Shown one piece after another: positions 1 through 5,571 of a stretch of 15,676 nucleotides of DNA. The translations under genes were made by a program, and so were the position numbers. Within the stretch, counting starts at the first letter, position 1. The number at the start of each line of letters is the position of its first letter. This stretch comes from CAIWXH01 sp964555675 (GTDB lineage: Bacteria; Chloroflexota; Chloroflexia; Chloroflexales; Chloroflexaceae), in assembly GCA_964555675.1 (NCBI GenBank), contig CAZKTU010000148.1, positions 1 to 15,676 on the forward strand. Direction: 5' to 3'. A model generated the notes under the pieces. The model saw only the letters and a program-made list of their open reading frames with translations, did not search any database and was not told the DNA's origin.

Positions 1-222
1 CTTTCCCCCTGGCCCGCAGGGCCTTCGTAGACCACGCCGTGCAGGCGGCGAAAGCAGGGCGTCCAGCTGGTCGACACCACGGCAGTATTGGCCGGAGCTG
101 ACGGCTACGTGCTCCCGGCCTACGCCGACGACGAGCTCCACCTCAGCCCGGCGGGCTACACCGCGCTAAACGAGGCGCTCGCGCCCCTGCTCAGCGCGCT
201 GGCAACGAAAGCTCCTCGATGA
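1..222 (+). pseudogene. C-terminal fragment of an SGNH/GDSL-type hydrolase, frameshifted
   Basis: The last 50 or so codons (frame starting at 61, stop TGA 220-222) end in DDELHLSPAGYTALNEAL. This resembles block V of SGNH/GDSL esterases, D-x-x-H-L-S-x-x-G-Y, where Asp and His complete the catalytic triad. That frame is closed by a TAG at 28-30. The coding-like sequence continues upstream in the frame starting at base 3 (RRAFVDHAVQAAKAG) and can be joined by removing one base within 57-60. The stop overlaps the next gene's ATG (ATGA), suggesting the two were translationally coupled. The gene is cut by the window edge, so its N-terminus and catalytic Ser block cannot be seen. The shift may be a real lesion or a base-call error. 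Seen: motif and frame switch. Inferred: family and single-base insertion. Confidence 0.6.
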
Positions 223-686
223 AGCGCATCCTGCTGACTGGCATGTCTGGCACCGGGAAGTCAACGCTGATCGCCGCCCTGGCGGCGCGTGGATACGCAG
301 CCGTCGATATGGACGAGCCCGGCTGGTCTGAGCACGCCCCCGACGGCGACTGGGTCTGGCGCGAAGACCGCGTCCAGGAGTTTCTCGATCACGCTGCGGG
401 CGATGCGCTGTTTGTCGGCGGTTGTGCCACCAACCAGGTGAGGTTCTACCCGCAGTTCGACGCGATTGTGCTGCTCTCGGCGCCCGCCTCGGTGCTGATC
501 GAGCGCCTGGCGACGCGGACGAATAACCCGTACGGGAAGCGCCCGGACGAGCTGGCCGAGGTGCTCGGCTACCTCGAAACGGTCGAGCCCCTGCTCAGGC
601 GAGGGGCGACCCACGAGATCGACACCAGCGCCCCGTTCGAGGATGTCCTGGCCACGGTGCTGCGGGTCGCCGCCGCTACCCAGTGA
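219..686 (+). CDS. Small P-loop NTPase / nucleotide-kinase-like protein (AAA_17/shikimate kinase-like)
   Basis: This is a 155-aa cytosolic protein opening with a beta-strand and a textbook Walker A loop, GMSGTGKST, at residues 8-16. The short length, the 'DMDEPGW' stretch at the end of the second strand, and the lid-like 'ERLATRTNNPYGK' segment (around 97-109) fit the broad nucleoside/shikimate kinase-like P-loop kinases. ATP is the expected phosphate donor; the acceptor cannot be told from sequence. Related stand-alone proteins are usually annotated only as 'AAA family ATPase'. The ATG overlaps the stop of the upstream hydrolase fragment by ATGA, so translation is probably coupled. A weak GCCAGG/CCTGGC hairpin (704-726) and a better one at 874-897 follow the stop. 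The fold call is secure; the biochemical role is unknown. Confidence 0.8.
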   Translation: MKRILLTGMSGTGKSTLIAALAARGYAAVDMDEPGWSEHAPDGDWVWREDRVQEFLDHAAGDALFVGGCATNQVRFYPQFDAIVLLSAPASVLIERLATRTNNPYGKRPDELAEVLGYLETVEPLLRRGATHEIDTSAPFEDVLATVLRVAAATQ

Positions 687-727
687 GGGACGTGTAGCTA
701 GGGGCCAGGGCGCTGCCGTGCCTGGCT

Positions 728-873
728 CTATGCCAGCTCCAGCGTGAGTGGCGCGACGTGGAGGCCCTCGACGGTAGCCGTCGCTCGGCCTCACTGCCGG
801 CCGGGGGAGGCCGCTCGGGCAGCGGGCATCGGCGAGGTAGTGGCGCAGGAGCGACACCACCTCGGCGAAGCAG
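728..873 (-). pseudogene. Possible decayed C-terminal remnant of an unknown protein
   Basis: On the minus strand two short stretches look protein-coding but lie in different frames. Around 870-790 one reads HCFAEVVSLLRHYLAD followed by a Pro/Arg stretch. Around 775-728 another frame reads GRATATVEGLHVAPLTLELA and ends in TAG (730-728). Joined by one frame change they would make a plausible 45-50 residue C-terminus. No start codon, ribosome site or recognisable domain is visible. This could be a degraded gene, or chance in GC-rich DNA where long open frames are common. I do not recognise the family. Confidence 0.25.
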
Positions 874-905
874 TGCCGATATTAAATAGTATCGGCATCG
901 GTTTT
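874..905 (+). terminator. Stem-loop terminator between convergent genes
   Basis: TGCCGATA (874-881) and TATCGGCA (890-897) form a perfect 8-bp stem around an 8-nt A/T-rich loop, followed by TCGGTTTTG. It lies between the plus-strand P-loop kinase and the minus-strand MaoC gene and most plausibly ends plus-strand transcription. The T-run is short and starts a few bases after the stem, so efficiency is uncertain. Confidence 0.55.
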
Positions 906-925
906 GTGAGGATACAAGTGCGAGC

Positions 926-1747
926 CTACTCACCCGAAGCCTCGGCCTCCATCAACAGGCCGCCATCGTCGTCGCTCGCCCAGAGCGCGGCGCCCCCAGC
1001 TGTGACCCTCGCGTTGACGGTCAGCCCGCCGGGGAGGCAGAGTGGGCTGCGGGCCTTGTAGTTGAAGCGCTTGAGCGGCCAGCCCTGTTGCGCGTGCAGG
1101 TCGAGCAGGAGGGTGGCGATGAGCGGCCCGTGGACGACGAGGCCGGGGTAGCCCTCGACCGAGCGGGCGTAGTCGGCATCGTAGTGGATGCGGTGGCCGT
1201 TGAAGGTCAGCGCGGAGTAGCGGAAGAGGGCGGTGCTGTCGAGCTTGTAACATTGGGCGACATCGGCGTCGCTCGGGGCAGCCCGCGCCATTGGTGGAGG
1301 CTCACGAGAAAGCTCACGATACACAAGGGTCTGCTCCTCGACCAGGCAGAGCTCCTCCTCGGCGGCATAGCGATGCTCGATAGTGACGAAGTACATCGGC
1401 CCCGAACGGCCCTCCTTGGGGCTGATCGCGCTGATGGTGGAGGTGCGCGTGACCGTCGCGCCCAGGTGCAGGGGCGCGTGGAAGACGAAGCTCCCCCCGG
1501 CCCACATGCGCCGGGGCAGTGGCACGGGGGGCAGCACGACGCCCAGCCGTGGGTGCCCATCGTGGCCCAGCTCCGAGGCCCTGACCAGGTCGTGGAAGTA
1601 GAGCCAGTGCCAGGCCGGCGGGAGTGCGTCGCCCTCCCGGTAGCGCGGCTCACGGTCAAGAGTGACCGCCATCAAGTTGGCCGGATCGGCGTGCAGCTGC
1701 GCCGTCGACGAGCTGCTCCGGCCCACCCATGCCTCCCAGTCAGCCAT
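926..1747 (-). CDS. MaoC-like hydratase, HTD2 / mesaconyl-C4-CoA hydratase type
   Basis: This 273-aa double-hotdog protein has its catalytic half at the C-terminus. SALTFNGHRIHYD (residues 178-190) and GYPGLVVHGPL (199-209) are the conserved active-site and substrate-pocket blocks of the MaoC/HTD2 branch of (R)-specific hydratases. The N-terminal hotdog (about 1-150) lacks these residues, as usual for the family. Characterised members include mesaconyl-C4-CoA hydratase of the 3-hydroxypropionate bicycle in Chloroflexus and itaconyl-CoA hydratases. Both hydrate branched C5 dicarboxyl-CoA esters. Which substrate applies here cannot be read from sequence, but the host type favours the mesaconyl-C4-CoA reaction. 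The ATG at 1747 has a GAGGG ribosome site 5 nt upstream. It stands alone, convergent with the P-loop kinase and downstream of the tRNA-His terminator. Confidence 0.75.
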   Translation of the reverse strand: MADWEAWVGRSSSSTAQLHADPANLMAVTLDREPRYREGDALPPAWHWLYFHDLVRASELGHDGHPRLGVVLPPVPLPRRMWAGGSFVFHAPLHLGATVTRTSTISAISPKEGRSGPMYFVTIEHRYAAEEELCLVEEQTLVYRELSREPPPMARAAPSDADVAQCYKLDSTALFRYSALTFNGHRIHYDADYARSVEGYPGLVVHGPLIATLLLDLHAQQGWPLKRFNYKARSPLCLPGGLTVNARVTAGGAALWASDDDGGLLMEAEASGE

Positions 1748-1880
1748 GGTGTCCCTCGTTCCGTACTACCGTCGAGCTCCTGCTCATCCTCGCGGGCCTC
1801 CAGCTGCTGGTGTTCGCCTGACCCGGCCCACTGCACCGTTCTGTCGATCCCCTGATATGTTCGGGTTCATGGTTCGAGGG

Positions 1881-1913
1881 CAACACAAAGCCCCCGGCGT
1901 TACTCGCCGAGGG
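1881..1913 (-). terminator. Rho-independent terminator of tRNA-His
   Basis: Read on the minus strand, CCCTCGGCG (1913-1905) pairs with CGCCGGGGG (1899-1891) over 9 bp with one T-G wobble and an AGTAA loop. A T-rich tail, CTTTGTGTTG, follows. It begins 9 nt after the tRNA's CCA end, the position expected for termination of the tRNA transcript. Confidence 0.75.
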
Positions 1914-1921
1914 CGTTGTAA

Positions 1922-1997
1922 TGGGGTGCCTGATGGGGCTCGAACCCACAACTTCCTGATCCACAATCAGGTGCTCTGCCATTGAGCTACAGGCACC
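1922..1997 (-). tRNA. tRNA-His (anticodon GTG)
   Basis: The minus-strand cloverleaf has an acceptor stem GTGCCTG/CAGGCAC and a D-arm within TAGCTCAATGGCAGAGC. The anticodon stem CCTGA/TCAGG encloses loop TTGTGGA (anticodon GTG, His), and the T-arm reads GTGGGTTCGAGCCCCAT. A G precedes the acceptor stem at 1997 and faces the discriminator C at 1925, the G-1:C73 pair that identifies histidine tRNAs. The 3' CCA is encoded (1924-1922). It has its own promoter and terminator, so it is a single-gene transcription unit. Confidence 0.97.
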
Positions 1998-2012
1998 ACA
2001 GAACCGTTGAAG

Positions 2013-2042
2013 AGTATAGCACGGGGGCGCCGAAATTGTCAA
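2013..2042 (-). promoter_or_regulatory. Sigma-70-type promoter of tRNA-His
   Basis: On the minus strand a perfect -35 TTGACA (2042-2037) is followed after 18 bp by -10 TATACT (2018-2013). Transcription would start near 2006, about 9 nt before the tRNA 5' end at 1997, so only a very short leader needs trimming. This is the best promoter match in the window. Confidence 0.85.
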
Positions 2043-2051
2043 TTTCGGCGC
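2027..2051. repeat. Perfect 11-bp inverted repeat overlapping the tRNA-His -35 box
   Basis: GCGCCGAAATT and AATTTCGGCGC are exact inverted copies separated by 3 nt (2038-2040). On the minus strand the centre contains the TTGACA -35 element of the tRNA-His promoter. The same hairpin lies downstream of the PHP gene, so it may also act as a transcription barrier for that gene. No T-run follows the stem, which argues against a classical terminator and leaves an operator as an alternative. Confidence 0.8.
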
Positions 2052-2093
2052 ACCCGCCCTCAGGGCTTGAGCAACGTCGGTTCGTAGCGCTAC

Positions 2094-2116
2094 GCCGGGG
2101 CCGTCATCGGCCCGGC
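2094..2116 (-). terminator. GC-rich hairpin just after the PHP gene
   Basis: GCCGGGGCCG (2094-2103) and CGGCCCGGC (2108-2116) pair around a TCAT loop with a single bulged G. The hairpin starts 12 nt past the PHP stop codon. It is very stable but has no T-tract on the minus strand, so it may protect the 3' end or work with the inverted repeat at 2027-2051 rather than act as an intrinsic terminator. Confidence 0.45.
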
Positions 2117-2127
2117 TCATCGCGCCC

Positions 2128-2832
2128 TCAGCTCTGGCTCGCCGGCTCGAGCAGGGCGCCCAGGCCGCGCCGGGCCATCAGCGCGCCCACCTCGGCCACC
2201 CGCAGCGCGCCCCACTGCAGCCCCCCGGCCCTGGTCTGCCCGGCCGCGACCGCGCGCCGCAGGTCGTTGGCCGTGCGCCCCGGGAAGAGGGTGTAGCCCG
2301 TGCCCACCGTCGGCAGATGGTGCGAGTCGCTGCCGCCCACCACCGGCAGCCCGCGCGCCGCCGCGAAACGGGCCGCCAGGGCATTATTGCGCGGCGCCCA
2401 CAACCCGGCGTTGAAGATCTCGATCGCGTCGACCAGCTCGCACCAGGCCGGGTCGCAGAAGCGCCGGCTCAGCCTCTGGCGGCCGATCGACTTGACCAGC
2501 ATGCCGAAGGGGTGCGGGGCGATGATTAACGCGCCCTGCGCCCGGGCGGCGGCCACAGTCTCGCGCAGCGGGCGCATTGGGGGCAGCCACTGCTCGACGA
2601 AGAGCACCAGCAGGTGCCCTTCCTGGGTCGAGACCTCCTCGCCCACGATCACCTCGATCCCGTACGAGCTGGCCAGACGCCGCGCCTCCAGGGCGCCATC
2701 GATGGTGTCATGGTCGGTGATGGCGATCACCCGCAGGTCGCTCTGCGCCGCGTGTTCGAGCAGTTGCTCAACGCTCGCCGTGCCGTCGCTATGGGTGGTG
2801 TGTAGATGTAGGTCGGCTTTGCTGTTCTCCAC
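2128..2832 (-). CDS. PHP-domain metal-dependent phosphoesterase
   Basis: This soluble protein of about 234 aa is a stand-alone PHP (polymerase and histidinol phosphatase) domain. The metal-binding motifs appear in order: HLH at 9-11 with D16, TDHDT at 39-43, GEE at 64-66, APHPF at 105-109, E138, and GGSDSHH at 166-172. Such proteins are related to the YciV/RNase AM-like branch, which cleaves phosphoester bonds in nucleotides or RNA using two or three divalent metals. The exact substrate is not evident here. An ATG in the same frame lies further upstream, but I chose GTG at 2832 because a strong GGAGGAGGG site ends 5 nt before it and the conserved domain starts six residues in. It appears monocistronic, ending before the tRNA-His promoter. 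Confidence 0.85.
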   Translation of the reverse strand: MENSKADLHLHTTHSDGTASVEQLLEHAAQSDLRVIAITDHDTIDGALEARRLASSYGIEVIVGEEVSTQEGHLLVLFVEQWLPPMRPLRETVAAARAQGALIIAPHPFGMLVKSIGRQRLSRRFCDPAWCELVDAIEIFNAGLWAPRNNALAARFAAARGLPVVGGSDSHHLPTVGTGYTLFPGRTANDLRRAVAAGQTRAGGLQWGALRVAEVGALMARRGLGALLEPASQS

Positions 2833-2980
2833 CCTGGCCCTCCTCCAAGTGCGCTGGATTCGCACGCCTACCATAGCAGCCGGCCGTTGTGCTGACTCTA
2901 TGCGGGCGTTAAGCGCCGGCGAAGTTTAGGTAAAGCTTTGGCGCAGGCGCCGGCACAATCGGTGCAAGTCTGCGACGGCC

Positions 2981-2996
2981 CTTAATTCCACGTTAA
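2981..2996 (+). promoter_or_regulatory. Candidate Pho-box-like direct repeat upstream of the phosphodiester glycosidase
   Basis: CTTAATTCCACGTTAA contains two TTAA cores 11 bp apart (2982-2985, 2993-2996). This is the helical-turn spacing used by PhoB/PhoP-type winged-helix regulators. A closely similar element, CTTAATTCACGCTTAA, lies upstream of ppk1. AT-rich tetramers are scarce in this DNA, which makes the match more notable. No convincing -10 is seen at the usual distance. Confidence 0.35.
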
Positions 2997-3091
2997 AGGC
3001 CGGATCACGTAGCTGCGCTACCCTTGGCTCGTGGATCTGAGTCCAGGCCTTGTTCGCCCACTGCGGGAGCCTCGCGACTAGCTGAGCTTGT

Positions 3092-4471
3092 ATGCGCCCG
3101 TTTGCTCGCGCTCTCACGATGGTAGCCGCCGCACTGTTCGCGGTAACCGCAGGTTGCGCCGGCCCCGAGCCGCTTGCCCCGGCGCGCCCCGAGCCCCTTG
3201 CCCCATCGGGCGTCGCCGCCCTGCCGCCCGCCCGCGCTCCCAGCGTTACGCCGGCCCTTACAGCGACCGCCGCGCCGACCGCTACCCCCGCCCCAAGCGC
3301 TACGCCGGCCCCAAGCGCGACCGCAATCCCCACCGCGACGCCTCCGCCCCTGGCGGCGCGCTTCGCTACCCAGCCCGGCGACAAGCTGCGCCGGCTCAAC
3401 CCTGGCGTGATCCACATCCAGCGGGTCACCGATGCGCCGCTGCGCATCAATCTGCTGCTGCTCGACCTGAGCGACCCCAGGCTCGAGCTAGGCGTCGCCG
3501 TGAACGACGGCTGGCTCTCGGGCCGCTCGCGCACCTCGTCGCTGGCGATCGCGGCCGAGGCCCTGGCCGCGGTGAATGGGGACCTCTTTTCGGCCGACGA
3601 CGGCGTGCCCCAGGGCCTGACCATGATCGACGGCGAGGTCATGATCGCGCCGAAGTATCGGGCTACCTTCGCCTGGAGCCCGCGCAGCGGCCCGTTTATC
3701 GGCTACTTCACCGACCAGTGGACCTGGCAGGCTCAGGTGCGCGCCCCTGTCGGGGCCGCCGCGCCCGTCACGCTGCTCAATACGCGCTGCCCGGTCGACC
3801 AGATCTGCCTGTTTAATGAGCACGCCCGCGCCGTGCCGGGCCGCCCGGGCGAAGTGCGGGTCCTGCTCAGCCCTTCTGGCCGCGTCACCAGGATTGTGCC
3901 CGGCGAGCGCGTGAGCCTCGACCCGGGCGAGCGCGCCCTCGTCGGCAACGGCGATGGGGCCGCCTGGCTGCGCGAGCACGCCGAGCTCGGCGCGCGGCTC
4001 GACCTGCAGATCGCCACCGAGCCGCCCCTTGCTCAGTTCGAGCAGGCGATCAGCGGCGGGCCGATCATCCTGCGCGACGGTCAGTTCGTCCAGGATTGTC
4101 TCTGTGCGCTGCGCGACTGTAGCGCAACCAAACAGCCCGAGGCCAGTCTGGTCTGCGAGGACTTTTCGACCGATTGGAAACTGAAACACTATCTCGATGT
4201 ACGCATGCCGCGCACCGGCCTGGGCTTCGACCGCGAGCGGCGCACCCTGATCGTTGCGGTGGTCGACGGCTACCAGCGCGGCTATAGCCGCGGCATCACC
4301 CAGGCAGAGTTCGCCGCGCTGCTGCGCGAGTTCGGCGCCGATACGGCGATGGAGCTCGACGGCGGGGGTTCGTCGACCATGGTCGTCGAAGGCAAGCTGG
4401 TCAACCGCCCGCCCGACGAAACGGGCGAGCGCTATGTCGCCAACGCCCTGCTCTTCTTCTGGCGCGACTAA
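3092..4471 (+). CDS. Phosphodiester glycosidase (NAGPA-domain) lipoprotein
   Basis: This is a 459-aa exported protein. The N-terminus has a short basic region, a hydrophobic stretch and a lipobox-like T-A-G-C ending at Cys22, so it is probably lipid-anchored. Residues about 45-90 are a Pro/Thr/Ala-rich linker with TPAPSAT repeats. The rest (about 95-459) is a phosphodiester glycosidase domain, marked by ISGGPIILRDG and the hallmark D423-GGGSSTM near the C-terminus, with VNGDLF around 170. This family includes the enzyme that uncovers mannose 6-phosphate and many bacterial surface proteins. Bacterial members are thought to cleave sugar-phosphodiester bonds in envelope polymers. Four extra cysteines cluster between the two motifs (CLCALRDC). 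No good ribosome site precedes the ATG. The deacetylase follows after 16 bp, so the two are probably one operon, possibly phosphate-regulated. Confidence 0.85.
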   Translation: MRPFARALTMVAAALFAVTAGCAGPEPLAPARPEPLAPSGVAALPPARAPSVTPALTATAAPTATPAPSATPAPSATAIPTATPPPLAARFATQPGDKLRRLNPGVIHIQRVTDAPLRINLLLLDLSDPRLELGVAVNDGWLSGRSRTSSLAIAAEALAAVNGDLFSADDGVPQGLTMIDGEVMIAPKYRATFAWSPRSGPFIGYFTDQWTWQAQVRAPVGAAAPVTLLNTRCPVDQICLFNEHARAVPGRPGEVRVLLSPSGRVTRIVPGERVSLDPGERALVGNGDGAAWLREHAELGARLDLQIATEPPLAQFEQAISGGPIILRDGQFVQDCLCALRDCSATKQPEASLVCEDFSTDWKLKHYLDVRMPRTGLGFDRERRTLIVAVVDGYQRGYSRGITQAEFAALLREFGADTAMELDGGGSSTMVVEGKLVNRPPDETGERYVANALLFFWRD

Positions 4472-4487
4472 CAGCGTAGGGGGTACT

Positions 4488-5411
4488 GTGCGCGTTTCGC
4501 TTCGCCGCTGGCTGCTCGGTTCGCTGCAGGTGGCGGCGCTGCTGGTGATCATCCCGGCCCTGGCCCACACCAGCCAGGCCCCGGCCCCGCCCGCTCCTGC
4601 ACCCCCTCCGACCACCAGACTTGCCCGCGTCTCGTTCGAGCGAGCCCCTGACCCCACCGCGACGCCCACCCCGCCCCCGACGCCCTCGGCCGTGCCGACC
4701 CCCGAGCTCACGGCTGCCGGCGCGCCGCCCTACCTGCCGATCTTGATGTACCACTACATCCGCGAGGTCGACGAGGCGCTCGACCCGCTGGGCTTTCGGC
4801 TCTCGGTGCGCCCCGAGCGTTTCGACGAGCAACTGGCCTGGCTGCGCGAGAACGGCTACCAGACCCTGCGCATGCGCGACCTGGCCGCGTGTCTGCGCGC
4901 CCCCGGCGGTTGCCCCGCGCAGGCGGTCGTGCTGACCTTCGACGATGGCTATGTCGACAATGCCCTGGTGGCCCTGCCCGCGCTCGAGCGCCACGGCTTC
5001 ACCGCGACCTTCTTCATCGTGAGCGGGCTGGTGGGCGAGGAGGGCTACATGAGCTGGGCCCAGCTCGAGCAGCTGCGCGACAGCGGCATGGAGATCGGCG
5101 CGCACACCGTCAGCCACGCCGACCTGACCGCCCTCGACCCCGCCCAGGCCCGCGCCGAGATGGCCGACTCGCTTCGCGAGCTAGAGCGGCGACTGGCGAT
5201 CGAGGTGGTCAGCTTCAGCTACCCGTCGGGCAGCTACACCCCCGAGCTGGCCCTGCTGGCGCGCGATGCGGGTTTCACCAGCGCGGTCACCACCGAGGCC
5301 CGCGACAGCCTCGAGCGGCTCTACGAGCTGCCGCGCCGCCGCGTGCTCGGCGGCGAGACGATCGAGGGTTTCGAGTGGTACTTCGTGCCGCCCTCGCGCC
5401 TTGCGCCGTGA
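4488..5411 (+). CDS. Exported polysaccharide deacetylase (NodB domain)
   Basis: This is a protein of about 307 aa with an N-terminal hydrophobic signal or anchor (about 8-26), a Pro/Thr-rich linker (about 30-75) and a carbohydrate esterase 4 domain. Seen motifs are LMYHYI at the domain start, TFDDGY with catalytic D152 and metal ligand D153, H206-TVSH210 (the metal-binding H-x3-H), and SYPSGSY near 250. The family removes N-acetyl groups from peptidoglycan, chitin-like or exopolysaccharide chains outside the membrane. I chose GTG at 4488 because AGGGGG lies 4 nt upstream and the signal sequence begins there; the open frame continues upstream only antisense to function. It is 16 bp downstream of the glycosidase lipoprotein, which has the same kind of linker. 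The two likely act together on surface polysaccharide. Confidence 0.88.
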   Translation: MRVSLRRWLLGSLQVAALLVIIPALAHTSQAPAPPAPAPPPTTRLARVSFERAPDPTATPTPPPTPSAVPTPELTAAGAPPYLPILMYHYIREVDEALDPLGFRLSVRPERFDEQLAWLRENGYQTLRMRDLAACLRAPGGCPAQAVVLTFDDGYVDNALVALPALERHGFTATFFIVSGLVGEEGYMSWAQLEQLRDSGMEIGAHTVSHADLTALDPAQARAEMADSLRELERRLAIEVVSFSYPSGSYTPELALLARDAGFTSAVTTEARDSLERLYELPRRRVLGGETIEGFEWYFVPPSRLAP

Positions 5412-5457
5412 GCTGAGTAGCGCCAGCCGTGGGGATGCTGCCAGTGCTGGCCAAAAA

Positions 5458-5536
5458 CGAAGGACCATAGGCGAAGGACCAAAGACGAAGGCCGCACAAC
5501 CTCGCTCCTTGGTCTTCGGTCCTTGGTCCTTGGTCC
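5458..5536. repeat. Heptad repeat (CCTTGGT-like) with inverted arms
   Basis: The left arm has CGAAGGACCA at 5458 and 5472 and CGAAGG at 5486, a 14-bp period. The right arm (5506-5536) carries the reverse complement as GGTCCTT units every 7 bp at 5518, 5525 and 5532. The arms can fold back on each other. The element fills the gap between the convergent deacetylase and ppk1 genes and could act as a bidirectional transcription barrier, or be a dispersed intergenic repeat. Confidence 0.75.
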
Positions 5537-5571
5537 TGACTCCACGCGCATTTCTGCTACGCGCCGTGCGC

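Noticed and set aside
1751..1821. Plus-strand hydrophobic peptide VELLLILAGLQLLVFA ending in TGA
   Set aside because: No start codon or ribosome site, overlaps the ribosome site region of the MaoC gene on the other strand, and has no recognisable context. Probably chance.
2083..2094. 12-bp palindrome CGTAGCGCTACG after the PHP gene
   Set aside because: Short and GC-rich; a partial look-alike near 15535 is not the same element. Could be chance.
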